64,000 bases of DNA from the NCBI GenBank assembly GCA_026399475.1, contig JAPLQY010000071.1, positions 124,001 to 188,000 on the forward strand. Reading direction: 5' to 3'. The notes below the pieces were generated by a model. It ran no database searches. It was not told the origin of the DNA and worked only from the letters and a program-made list of their open reading frames with translations. A program made the position numbers and the translations under genes. Each line of letters begins with the position of its first letter. Position 1 is the stretch's first letter. Below are positions 1 to 7,777 of the stretch, in pieces. This DNA comes from Rhodocyclales bacterium. Its GTDB lineage: Bacteria > Pseudomonadota > Gammaproteobacteria > Burkholderiales > Rhodocyclaceae.

Positions 1-1
1 G

Positions 2-1144
2 ATGATTGCCGCGCCGATGGCGGATGCGGCGGTGCGTGCAGCGCTGGCGCCGGTGCGTCCCGATCCATCCGAGGTGGCGACGATGCTGCTGTCGGGCGGC
101 ACGACGTCGCTGTCCAAGCTGATTCCGCGTACCCACGACGATTACGTGCTGAACGCCCGGCTATGCGGCCGTGCCGGTGGCTTCAATGATGCCACGGTGT
201 TCATGGCCATCCTGCCACTGGGCCACAACTACAACCTGGCCTCGCCGGGCATGCTCGGCACCTGGTATCACGGCGGCACCGTGGTGCTGGCACCCTCGGG
301 CGATGCGGCCGAGGTGTTTTCACTGGTCGAGCGCGAGAAGGTGACGACGATTGCGGCGGTCGTACCGCTTATCTCGAACTGGCTCAACTCGACGGTTCCC
401 GACAACTACGATCTGTCGTCATTGAAGGTGATCCAGAACGGTGGCGCCCGTCTCGCGCCGGAACTGCGCAGCCGTCTGCGAGCCCGCTTCGGCTGCACAC
501 CGCAGGAAATCTACGGCACGGCCGAAGGCCTGATCAACATGGTGCCCCTCGACGCGCCCGAGGAAATGCTGCTCAACAGCTCCGGCGTGCCGGTCTGCGA
601 AGACGACGAGATCAAGGTGCTCGACGACGAGGGTCGCGAAGTGCCGGACGGCGAACCGGGCGAACTGGCGACGCGCGGGCCCTACACCATCCACGGCTAC
701 TACAAGGCGCCGGAAAAGAATGCCGAGGCCTTCACGCCCGACGGCTTCTACCGCATGGGCGACATCGTGCGCAAGGAGGGCCGCCATGTGTTCACCGAAG
801 GGCGCAAGAAGGACTTGATCAATCGCGGCGGCGAGAAGATCAGCTGCGAGGAAGTGGAGAACCTGATCTTCGGCCATCCGCGCGTCAAGGCGGTCACGCT
901 GGTGGCGATGCCCGACCCGGTGTTCGGCGAGAAGGCCTGCGCCTTCGTCATTACCAGGGACGGGCAGGGCCTCGAGTTCGGCGAACTGATCGCTTTTCTG
1001 AAACGGCAGAACATCGCCAGCTTCAAGTTGCCGGAGCGGCTGGAGGTCGTCAGCGAATTTCCCCTGAGCCCGGTGGGCAAGATCCTCAAGCGCCAGTTGC
1101 GTGAGGCCATTGCTGAAAAGATGGATCGGGAGAGGACAGCATGA
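2..1144 (+). CDS. Aryl-CoA/aryl-AMP ligase (EntE/DhbE-like), 5' truncated
   Basis: This is the C-terminal 380 residues of an AMP-forming acyl-acid ligase; the frame is open to the window edge, so about 150 N-terminal residues lie outside. The ATP-binding core motif SGGTTSLSK is near residue 32, YGTAEG near residue 171, the motif YRMGDIV near residue 250 and the C-terminal catalytic lysine region SPVGKILKR near residue 360. Overall it resembles 2,3-dihydroxybenzoate or salicylate AMP ligases (EntE, DhbE, SdgA) more than benzoate-CoA ligases. Its stop overlaps the start of the monooxygenase gene (ATGA), so the two are translationally coupled and probably share a substrate. That substrate could be anthranilate or salicylate; sequence alone does not decide, and a second, better anthranilate-CoA ligase lies downstream. 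Confidence 0.8.
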   Translation: MIAAPMADAAVRAALAPVRPDPSEVATMLLSGGTTSLSKLIPRTHDDYVLNARLCGRAGGFNDATVFMAILPLGHNYNLASPGMLGTWYHGGTVVLAPSGDAAEVFSLVEREKVTTIAAVVPLISNWLNSTVPDNYDLSSLKVIQNGGARLAPELRSRLRARFGCTPQEIYGTAEGLINMVPLDAPEEMLLNSSGVPVCEDDEIKVLDDEGREVPDGEPGELATRGPYTIHGYYKAPEKNAEAFTPDGFYRMGDIVRKEGRHVFTEGRKKDLINRGGEKISCEEVENLIFGHPRVKAVTLVAMPDPVFGEKACAFVITRDGQGLEFGELIAFLKRQNIASFKLPERLEVVSEFPLSPVGKILKRQLREAIAEKMDRERTA

Positions 1145-2292
1145 AGATACGCATCATCGGCGGCGGCCCGGCCGGACTCTACTTCGCGTCCCTGATGAAA
1201 CGCGAGGATCCATCGCACGACATCGTGATCTACGAGCGCGGGCCGCGCAACGCGACCTGGGGCTTCGGCGTGGTGTTTTCCGATCGTGCGCTGGAATTCC
1301 TCCGCGCCGACGACGAAGCCATGTATCAAAAGCTGACGCCGCTCATGCAGACCTGGCCGAACCTCACCATCATGCACAACGACACCCGCGTTCCCATCGC
1401 CGGCAACGGCTTTGCCGCGGTCGGCCGCCTGGAACTGCTGTCCCTGTTCTACGCCCATGCCGAGGCCCTGGGCGTGCGGATCGAGTTCGACAGCGAGGTG
1501 ACGGCCCTGGATCAGCCTGCGCTGGCCGGTGCCGATCTCGTGGTCGCTGCCAATGGCGCCTTCTCCTGGGTCCGCAACGAGAACGCGGACAAGTTCGGCA
1601 CGACCAGCGACCTGCGCCGCAACCGCTTCATCTGGTTCGGCACCAGCAAGGCTTTCGACAGCCTGTCGCTGACTTTCCGTGAAACCGGGCATGGCGTCTT
1701 CTGCGCCCATCACTACCGTTACAGCCCGCGCATGAGCACCTTCCTGGTCGAGGTCACGGACGCTACCTGGCAGCGGGTCGGGTTCGCCGACATGAGCGAG
1801 GAGGATACGATCCGCCACTGCGAACAGGTTTTCGCCAAGGACCTGGATGGCGAGCCGATACTTTCCAACAAGTCTTGCTGGCGCCAGTTTCCTGCGGTCT
1901 CGAACCGGCAATGGAGCGTCGGCAATGTCGTGCTGATGGGCGATGCCCTGCGTACGGCACATTTTTCGATTGGTTCCGGCACCCGGCTGGCCATGGAGGA
2001 TGCGATCGCCCTGTGGAAGGGCCTGCGCGATACGAAGAGTCTGGCCGAGGGATTGGCGCTCTACCAGGAACGCCGCCTGCCGCCGATGACGAAAATTCTC
2101 GACGCGGCCAATGCGAGCATTCGCTGGTACGAGCGCATGGACGAACTGATCCACCTGTCGCCGCTCGATTTTGCCTATAGCTACATGACGCGCACCGGTC
2201 GCGTTGACCATTCCGAAGTGACGCGCCGCGACCCGCGGCTGGCCGTCGCGTGGGAGCGAAGCCACCCCGAAATCTTCGGCGATTCGTATTGA
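1141..2292 (+). CDS. FAD-dependent aryl-CoA monooxygenase (anthraniloyl-CoA/salicylyl-CoA hydroxylase-like)
   Basis: A 383-residue class A flavoprotein hydroxylase. The N-terminal FAD dinucleotide fold GGGPAGLYFA is at residues 7-16, and the second FAD motif MGDALRTAHF is near residue 270, followed by SGTRLAMEDA. Proteins of this type form the N-terminal half of the fused 2-aminobenzoyl-CoA monooxygenase/reductase of Azoarcus evansii and of salicylyl-CoA 5-hydroxylases. Here the protein ends at the hydroxylase domain and the reductase is a separate gene. The likely reaction is oxygen- and NAD(P)H-dependent ring hydroxylation of 2-aminobenzoyl-CoA (alternatively salicylyl-CoA) in the cytoplasm. 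Its start overlaps the upstream ligase stop. The gap to the next gene is 86 bp and contains a putative GntR operator. Confidence 0.82.
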   Translation: MKIRIIGGGPAGLYFASLMKREDPSHDIVIYERGPRNATWGFGVVFSDRALEFLRADDEAMYQKLTPLMQTWPNLTIMHNDTRVPIAGNGFAAVGRLELLSLFYAHAEALGVRIEFDSEVTALDQPALAGADLVVAANGAFSWVRNENADKFGTTSDLRRNRFIWFGTSKAFDSLSLTFRETGHGVFCAHHYRYSPRMSTFLVEVTDATWQRVGFADMSEEDTIRHCEQVFAKDLDGEPILSNKSCWRQFPAVSNRQWSVGNVVLMGDALRTAHFSIGSGTRLAMEDAIALWKGLRDTKSLAEGLALYQERRLPPMTKILDAANASIRWYERMDELIHLSPLDFAYSYMTRTGRVDHSEVTRRDPRLAVAWERSHPEIFGDSY

Positions 2293-2315
2293 CGCACCAA
2301 TGCTTTGCCCTTAAT

Positions 2316-2329
2316 GTATACAGTATCCA
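2316..2329. promoter_or_regulatory. Putative GntR operator upstream of the reductase gene
   Basis: The sequence GTATACAGTATCCA lies in the 86-bp gap before the reductase gene. The same 14 bases occur in inverted orientation in the promoter of the GntR gene (44710-44723), and related copies lie upstream of the TrpB-like gene and of the dehydrogenase/hydratase fusion gene. The core TGTATACA is palindromic, as expected for FCD-type GntR regulators. It probably marks a second, regulated promoter for the reductase-ligase-RidA genes. Confidence 0.55.
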
Positions 2330-2378
2330 ATAACATTTTCGGCTTGCGCCGATGGCAGGACCACAGGAGGAAGCAAAA

Positions 2379-4346
2379 GTGACCAGACCGGGAGAAGCAA
2401 AGCTCAATCACCTGTTCCAGCCGGGGAAAATCGGCAAGTTCGAGGTCAAGAACCGCATCAAGTACGGTGCCTGCTGCGTGTCCAACTACAACGGCCGCGA
2501 TGGCACCATCACGCCGCGCGAACTGGCGCGGGTTCGGGTGATTGCCGGCACCGGCTGCGGCCTGATCACCAACCAGGGTGCCTACCCCGATGCGCTGGGC
2601 GAGGGCAAGTCCTACTTTCGCCAGATCGCCATCCACGACGACAAGTTCCTGCCGCAGTTCGAGATGATTGCCCGCTACATCCATGATGCCGGCGCCATGG
2701 CGATGCAGCAGATCCTTCATGCCGGCCGCTACGGCGGCATCGACCTCGGCTACTGCGTGCAGCCCTCCGTGGTGCCGCAAACCCTGCCGCATTTCCGTCC
2801 GCCGCGCGAATTGACCAAGGACCAGATCAAGGTCGTCATCACGCAGCACGCCGACGCGGCAAAGCGTGCGATTCGCGCCGGCTTCGATGCCACCGAGGTC
2901 ACCAGTTTCATGGGCTACCTGCTGGCCAACTTCAATTCCCGTTTCACCAACCAGCGCACCGATGAATACGGCGGCTCGGTGGAAAACCGCGGCCGCTTCA
3001 TGCGTGAGCTGATCGACGCCATCAAGCAGGCCACGCCCGACAACCCACTCTCGATACGTTTGAACGGCGCCGAGCTGATGGACCGCTGGGGCGGCAATAC
3101 CCAGGATGAATCCTTCGAGCTGATGCAGCAGGCCGCCGATTGCGGTGTGGACATGATTTCGGTTACCGTCGGCTGGCAGGAAGCGCCGGAATCCTCTTTC
3201 GGTCGCGACGTCGAGCCGGGTTACTGGAACTTCCTGTCCGAGAAGGCCAAGAAGATGTTCCCCAACGTGCTGGTGGCCTTCGGCAATCGCCTGCCCGAAC
3301 CGGCCATGGCCAACCAGTGCGTGAAGGATGGCGTGTTCGATTACTGGGAAGTCTGCCGCCCGCTGCTGGCCGACCCGGAGATGATCCACAAGGCCGCCGA
3401 GGACCGCATGGAGGAAGTCCGTCCCTGCATCGGTTCGCTCAACTGCCTGTCGCGCCTGTTCCGCGACCTGCCTTACACCTGCACCATGAACCCGATGCTG
3501 GGCCATGAAGTCGAGCCCGAGTACCACGTCACCGAGGCCACCGAGAAGAAGCGCATCATGATCATCGGCGCAGGCCCCGCTGGCATGGAAGCGGCCATCA
3601 CCGCCCGCAAGCGCGGCCATGCGGTGACGGTGTTCGACAAGGCGGACAAGATCGGCGGCAACCTCTCCGCCTATGCGGCCAACGACCTGGCGCGACCCGC
3701 CGACCTGCAGGACGTCATCAAGTATTACGGCGTGATGGCGAAGAAGCTCGGCATCGAAATGCGCCTGAACACCGAGGCCAATGCCAAGTTCATGCGCAGC
3801 GTGCTGCACGAATACGATGTCTGCATCGTTGCGGCGGGTGCCCGCACCGACATGGCGGTGTTCCAGTACCTCGACGGCGCCGAACTGCTGGTCGATGCGC
3901 TGGAAGTCGCGCATGGCCGGATCAAGCCTGGCAAGCGCGTGGTGATGATAGGCGGCGGCGTGATCGGCCTGACCATCTCCGAGTTCCTCGCCAAGGCCGG
4001 GCACGAGGTCACCGTGATCGAAAAGGACAAGCGCATCGGCGGCGACATCATGCCGACCTTCAAGTGGCGTCATACGGCCTGGGTGGATGAACTGGGCATC
4101 AAGACCGTGACCCTGGCGCAACTGGTCAAGGTGACGAAGGAGGGGGCAACGGTGAAAACGCCCAAGGGCGAGCAGTTCATCCCCTGCGACAGCGTCATCG
4201 TGTCCAGCCCGCGCAAGGCCAACCATGACCTGTTCTACGAGTTTCAGTGGATGGTCGACGAACTGCACGGCGGCGGCGACGCCACGGTGCCGCGCGGGCT
4301 CGATGCCGCGATCCAGGAAGGCTATCGTCTCGGCGTCAGAATCTGA
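2379..4346 (+). CDS. Old-yellow-enzyme/2,4-dienoyl-CoA reductase-type flavoprotein
   Basis: A 655-residue three-domain protein: an FMN-binding TIM barrel of the OYE family (about 1-370), then a Rossmann FAD domain (IIGAGPAGMEAA near 402) and a second nucleotide fold (MIGGGVIGLTISE near 530). I choose the GTG at 2379 because AGGAGG stands eight bases before it; the upstream in-frame ATG has no such site. In the 2,4-dienoyl-CoA reductase family a 4Fe-4S cluster sits after the barrel. Here the region reads CIGSLNC then CTMNP, so one of the four usual cysteines is a serine and the spacing is one residue shorter. Its expected role is reduction of the hydroxylated anthraniloyl-CoA ring, the job of the C-terminal half of the fused Azoarcus enzyme. 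That enzyme lacks the extra domains seen here. Confidence 0.8.
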   Translation: MTRPGEAKLNHLFQPGKIGKFEVKNRIKYGACCVSNYNGRDGTITPRELARVRVIAGTGCGLITNQGAYPDALGEGKSYFRQIAIHDDKFLPQFEMIARYIHDAGAMAMQQILHAGRYGGIDLGYCVQPSVVPQTLPHFRPPRELTKDQIKVVITQHADAAKRAIRAGFDATEVTSFMGYLLANFNSRFTNQRTDEYGGSVENRGRFMRELIDAIKQATPDNPLSIRLNGAELMDRWGGNTQDESFELMQQAADCGVDMISVTVGWQEAPESSFGRDVEPGYWNFLSEKAKKMFPNVLVAFGNRLPEPAMANQCVKDGVFDYWEVCRPLLADPEMIHKAAEDRMEEVRPCIGSLNCLSRLFRDLPYTCTMNPMLGHEVEPEYHVTEATEKKRIMIIGAGPAGMEAAITARKRGHAVTVFDKADKIGGNLSAYAANDLARPADLQDVIKYYGVMAKKLGIEMRLNTEANAKFMRSVLHEYDVCIVAAGARTDMAVFQYLDGAELLVDALEVAHGRIKPGKRVVMIGGGVIGLTISEFLAKAGHEVTVIEKDKRIGGDIMPTFKWRHTAWVDELGIKTVTLAQLVKVTKEGATVKTPKGEQFIPCDSVIVSSPRKANHDLFYEFQWMVDELHGGGDATVPRGLDAAIQEGYRLGVRI

Positions 4347-4366
4347 CCAACCTCGGGAGGAATGAC

Positions 4367-5995
4367 ATGACCTACAGCGCCCATGTCGATACCTTTACGC
4401 GCGACAACCTGCCGCCGGCCGAGCAACAGCCGGAGTTTCTTTTCGACCTGCCGGAACTGCAGTTTCCCGAGCGGCTGAACTGCTCCGATTTGCTGCTCGA
4501 CAGGCATGTGGCCGAAGGGCGCGGCGGGCGTCTGTGCATCCAGGCTCCGGGCTTGCGCTGGACCTACGCTGACCTGCAGGAACGCGCCAACCGCATCGCC
4601 AATGTATTGGTGAATGATCTCGGCGTAGTGCCGGGCAACCGCGTGCTGCTGCGCGCGCCCAACAATCCCATGATGGCGGCCTGCTGGTTCGCCGTGATGA
4701 AGGCCGGCGCGGTGGCGGTGGCGACCATGCCGCTCTTGCGCGCCAAGGAACTCAAGCACGTCATCGCCAAGGCGAAAGTGACCCACGCGCTGTGCGACCT
4801 GCGCCTGGCCGAGGAACTGAAGCTCGCCGCTGCCGAAGCTCCCGATCTGAAGCACATCCGCTATTTCAACGACACGTCGGCGGACGGGCTCGAGGCGGCA
4901 ATGGCGCAGCATTCCGCGGCCTTCAGCAACGTCGACACGGCATGTGACGATACCTGCATCCTCGCTTTCACGTCCGGCACCACCGGGCAACCCAAGGCCA
5001 CCATGCACTTCCATCGTGACGTCATGGCGTCCTGTGTCTGCTGGCCGCCGCATGTCCTGCGCCCGGTCGCTGACGACGTGTTCATGGGCACGCCGCCGCT
5101 GGCCTTTACCTTTGGTCTGGGCGGCCTGCTGCTGTTCCCCTTGAGCGTGGGGGCGTCGACGGTGTTGCTGGAGCAGGGCGCGCCACAGGACCTGGTCGAC
5201 GCGGTTGCCAAATACAAGGCCACGGTGCTGTTTACCGCGCCGACCTCCTATCGGGCCATCGCGCCGATTGCCGGGCCCCTGCGCAACAGCAGCCTGAAGA
5301 AGTGTGTGTCGGCCGGCGAGGCGCTGCCCGCGGCGACACGCGCGCTGTGGAAGGAGGCGACCGGCATCGAGATGATCGACGGCATTGGCGCCACCGAACT
5401 GATGCACATCTTCATCTCGGCCGACGAGGCGCATGCGCTTCCCGGTGCCACCGGCACCGTGGTTCCCGGCTATGTCGCCTGCGTGATGGACGACAGGGGC
5501 ATGCCGACGCCGGTGGGTGAGGTGGGCAATCTGGCGGTGAAGGGCCCTACCGGCTGTCGCTATCTCGCCGACGAGCGCCAGGCCAGGTACGTCAAGGACG
5601 GCTGGAACTACACGGGCGATGCCTATTCGGTCGATGCCGGGGGCTACTACCACTACCATTCGCGCACTGATGACATGATCATTTCCGCGGGCTACAACAT
5701 TGCCGGGCCGGAGGTGGAGGATGCCCTGTTGCGCCACCCCAAGGTCGCCGAATGCGGAGTGATCGGCGCGGCCGACGAGGAGCGCGGCCAGATCGTCAAG
5801 GCCATCGTCGTGCTGCGACCAGGCTTTGATCCGACGCCCGATACGGCGAAGGAACTGCAGGATTTCGTCAAGCAGAGCATCGCTCCCTATAAATATCCGA
5901 GAAGCATCGAGTTCGTCAGCGCATTGCCGCGCACCGAGACCGGCAAACTGCAACGCTTCCGGCTGCGTCAAACCAATCAAGGAGAAACAAAATGA
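4367..5995 (+). CDS. abmG: 2-aminobenzoate-CoA ligase (benzoate-CoA ligase family)
   Basis: A 542-residue AMP-forming ligase that would convert 2-aminobenzoate, ATP and CoA to 2-aminobenzoyl-CoA. The phosphate loop FTSGTTGQPKATMH is near residue 199. The aromatic-acid pocket region resembles the benzoate-CoA ligase family (TFGLGGLLLFPL), and the motif YTGDAY and the C-terminal PRTETGKLQR are present. The ATG at 4367 follows GGGAGG by six bases and gives the start MTYSAHVDTF, which I recognise from anthranilate-CoA ligases of Azoarcus. It is preceded by the reductase gene and overlaps the RidA gene (ATGA), in an operon of 2-aminobenzoyl-CoA oxidation. Confidence 0.85.
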   Translation: MTYSAHVDTFTRDNLPPAEQQPEFLFDLPELQFPERLNCSDLLLDRHVAEGRGGRLCIQAPGLRWTYADLQERANRIANVLVNDLGVVPGNRVLLRAPNNPMMAACWFAVMKAGAVAVATMPLLRAKELKHVIAKAKVTHALCDLRLAEELKLAAAEAPDLKHIRYFNDTSADGLEAAMAQHSAAFSNVDTACDDTCILAFTSGTTGQPKATMHFHRDVMASCVCWPPHVLRPVADDVFMGTPPLAFTFGLGGLLLFPLSVGASTVLLEQGAPQDLVDAVAKYKATVLFTAPTSYRAIAPIAGPLRNSSLKKCVSAGEALPAATRALWKEATGIEMIDGIGATELMHIFISADEAHALPGATGTVVPGYVACVMDDRGMPTPVGEVGNLAVKGPTGCRYLADERQARYVKDGWNYTGDAYSVDAGGYYHYHSRTDDMIISAGYNIAGPEVEDALLRHPKVAECGVIGAADEERGQIVKAIVVLRPGFDPTPDTAKELQDFVKQSIAPYKYPRSIEFVSALPRTETGKLQRFRLRQTNQGETK

Positions 5996-6390
5996 AAAAG
6001 CTGCTGCCACCGGGCTGGATGGATGCCAAGGGATACAGCCATGGCGTCGTGGCCCCGCGCGGCCGGATGGTGTTTGTCGCCGGCCAGGTGGGATGGGACG
6101 GGCAGTGCCAGTTTCACGCCGATGATCTGGTCGGGCAAGCCGCGCAGGCGCTGAAGAACATCGTTGCAATACTGGCGGAGGCGGGTGCCAGGCCGGAACA
6201 CATCGTGCGCATGACCTGGTATCTCGGCGACAAGGACGAGTATGACGTATCGCAAAAGGCACTCGGCCGGGTTTTCCGCGAAATCATCGGCACCTACGGC
6301 GCGGCCATGACCGCGGTGCAAGTTGCCGGATTTGTCGAGAAGGGCGCGAAAGTCGAGATCGAGGCGACGGCCGTAATTCCGGACGCATGA
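5992..6390 (+). CDS. RidA (YjgF/UK114) family protein
   Basis: A 132-residue single-domain protein with typical RidA features: VFVAGQVGWD near residue 26, a central helix, and the C-terminal strand VEIEATAVIP. Archetypal RidA hydrolyses enamine/imine intermediates with a conserved arginine before the final strand pair. In this protein that stretch reads GAAMTAVQV, so the arginine appears to be missing and classical imine deaminase activity is doubtful. The start codon overlaps the ligase stop and the end overlaps the next gene, so it is part of the anthraniloyl-CoA operon. That pathway creates a 2-amino-enone (enamine) CoA ester, which makes a role in deamination of the intermediate an attractive inference. 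Confidence 0.85.
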   Translation: MKKLLPPGWMDAKGYSHGVVAPRGRMVFVAGQVGWDGQCQFHADDLVGQAAQALKNIVAILAEAGARPEHIVRMTWYLGDKDEYDVSQKALGRVFREIIGTYGAAMTAVQVAGFVEKGAKVEIEATAVIPDA

Positions 6391-6773
6391 GGTTGAATGA
6401 ATCGACCTGGCGGCAACTGCTGGCCGTATTGCCCGCCGCGGAAGGCGACGTGGACAAAGCTCTGGCGGTCGCTTTCGTCGATTCGGATGACTATGCCGCG
6501 AAGAACGGGTCGGCATGGCTGTGGTGGCCTGATGCCAGCCAACCGGCCGGGCGCTGCGACTTCGACGGAAGCTTTCCGCCGCAATGGGGCATGCTGCTGG
6601 TGATGGGAGAATCTGCGCTGGAGACCGTGTGCCTCGAAGGCGAATCATGCATGGCGGGCCTGGTGCGGCGACTGCAGATCAAGCCCTTCCTCCTGCAGCA
6701 GCGGGATGCTCTGGAAGCCGCCGGCATCCTCGACTTTATCGAAACCCTTGAACTGGCGACGCCAAAACACTGA
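6387..6773 (+). CDS. Conserved-looking hypothetical protein, anthranilate operon
   Basis: A 128-residue protein that I do not recognise. It has no membrane segment or signal peptide. It is acidic in its N-terminal half and tryptophan-rich around residues 44-70 (AWLWWPD), with two cysteines near residues 79 and 85. The reality of the gene is supported by its tight packing: its ATG overlaps the RidA stop (ATGA) and its stop overlaps the next ATG (TGATG). It is therefore co-translated with RidA and the CoA ligase, and probably serves as an accessory or assembly factor in 2-aminobenzoyl-CoA metabolism. No function can be named. Confidence 0.65.
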   Translation: MRLNESTWRQLLAVLPAAEGDVDKALAVAFVDSDDYAAKNGSAWLWWPDASQPAGRCDFDGSFPPQWGMLLVMGESALETVCLEGESCMAGLVRRLQIKPFLLQQRDALEAAGILDFIETLELATPKH

Positions 6774-7237
6774 TGACTACAGCCACGGATCCAACTTTCG
6801 GCGAGATCGCCCCATGGCAGTCCATGCTGGATCGCTATCGCGAACTGTTCGTCGAAATGCAGGCGGGTTCGCGCATCGGTTTTGTTTCACGCGAAGCCTC
6901 GGGCATCCTTCCCGGAAAGCGGCTGGAAGGCGTCCAGGTCGCGACAGAAGTGTCAATGCTGGCGTGGCAGCTTGAGAACGGCGGCATGTCGGCGCGCATC
7001 GAGCGCTTCGCCGGTATGGCGTCGACCAAGGTGGATCTTCTGTTGGTGGCCGACGAGGAGGCCATGGCCACGATGCTCGGCGAACTCGAGGGCGATACCC
7101 CGACGGTGATAAAGCGCCTGATCCGGCGTGGCCGCATGATGTTCTTCGTGTTCAAGAACAAGACCCAGCTCCAGGATGCGGGCTACGAGGACTTTCTTGA
7201 TTCGCTGGGACTGGCCTTCCTGGGAGCCTGCCGATGA
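6773..7237 (+). CDS. Hypothetical protein, anthranilate operon
   Basis: A 154-residue soluble protein without a recognised domain. The predicted fold is mixed alpha/beta, with a hydrophobic strand VDLLLVADEEAMATM near residue 90 and a basic segment IKRLIRRGRMMFFVFKN near residue 120. Both ends overlap neighbours (TGATG at the start, ATGA at the end), so it is the middle gene of a three-gene cassette of unknowns behind ridA. The family is unknown to me. The C-terminal half has the look of a regulatory or subunit-interaction domain, which is only an impression. Confidence 0.65.
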   Translation: MTTATDPTFGEIAPWQSMLDRYRELFVEMQAGSRIGFVSREASGILPGKRLEGVQVATEVSMLAWQLENGGMSARIERFAGMASTKVDLLLVADEEAMATMLGELEGDTPTVIKRLIRRGRMMFFVFKNKTQLQDAGYEDFLDSLGLAFLGACR

Positions 7238-7428
7238 TATTCCTCAATCCTCATGGTGCTCCCGAACTTGCCTGCGATCACTGCGGCTGCCGCTGGGTCG
7301 ACCGGACCAATGGCGCGCACTGCTACGAATGCGGCAGCGAAATCACCGCCGATTCAATCGCGGAATTTCAGCGCGCCCTGCAGGAGTTCGCCTCGAAGGG
7401 ACTTCAGCCGGGCGGGGGCACCAGATAG
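7234..7428 (+). CDS. Small zinc-ribbon protein
   Basis: A 64-residue protein with two CxxC knuckles, CDHC at residues 15-18 and CYEC at residues 30-33, spaced as in rubredoxin-like zinc ribbons. A short helix follows (about residues 40-55). It ends the anthranilate operon and overlaps the preceding gene by four bases. It could bind zinc or iron and may act as a partner of the two unknown proteins before it. Its 3' end overlaps the convergent thioesterase remnant by 25 bp. Confidence 0.65.
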   Translation: MIFLNPHGAPELACDHCGCRWVDRTNGAHCYECGSEITADSIAEFQRALQEFASKGLQPGGGTR

Positions 7429-7667
7429 CGCTCGAGCTTCGCCCTGAAGTCGTCCGGGAACGCGACCGAACGGTGGTTTTTCAATGAGGCAAGAACGACC
7501 GTAAGAGTCGCCTGTACGCGTATTTTGTCGCCGGATTTTCCGGTGACGTTGAGTTCCAGCGAACTCTTGCCGATCCGGTTGATCGACAGCGACAGACGCA
7601 GCGTCTCGCCCACCTTGCTTGGTGAAAGAAACCTGCATGCGATGCTGCCCATTGGAATCCATAGCAT
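7404..7667 (-). pseudogene. Truncated hotdog-fold thioesterase (4HBT-like) remnant
   Basis: The 87-residue frame reads like the C-terminal two thirds of a 4-hydroxybenzoyl-CoA thioesterase-type protein: a strand ending in IACRFLSP, then SPSKVGETLRLSLSINRIGKSSLEL, then terminal strands and FRAKLERY. Family members are about 140 residues long, and their catalytic Asp lies in an N-terminal segment (FGDxDxxGxVFYxxY) that is absent here. The frame stays open upstream but runs straight into the hairpin terminator of the trpB-like gene without any homologous N-terminus. It is most likely a gene remnant cut by a rearrangement; a short functional protein starting at the Met is less likely. Confidence 0.5.
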
Positions 7668-7720
7668 GGGGTCGCGGTCACTATGATGTTCTCCGGGGCT
7701 GCAGTTGGCTGGGCTATAAA

Positions 7721-7750
7721 AAAGAAAGAGAGCTTGCGCTCTCTTTCTTT
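7721..7750 (-). terminator. Rho-independent terminator of the trpB-like gene
   Basis: A perfect 13-bp stem (AAAGAAAGAGAGC against GCTCTCTTTCTTT) with a four-base loop lies 28 bp beyond the minus-strand stop of the trpB-like gene. In the minus-strand transcript it is followed directly by a run of T residues (TTTTTTATAG including the stem end), the classic intrinsic terminator layout. Confidence 0.85.
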
Positions 7751-7777
7751 GCGGGCTGATTCCCGGTGGCCTGCGAA

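Noticed and set aside
748-2265. Long minus-strand open frame opposite the ligase and monooxygenase genes
   Set aside because: It is a GC-rich antisense shadow with low-complexity, His/Arg-rich translation and no family features, while the plus strand encodes clear enzymes. The same holds for 2181-4268 (-), 4322-6262 (-), 10498-12348 (-), 14762-16501 (+), 34120-36078 (+), 39103-40935 (+) and 54492-56036 (+).
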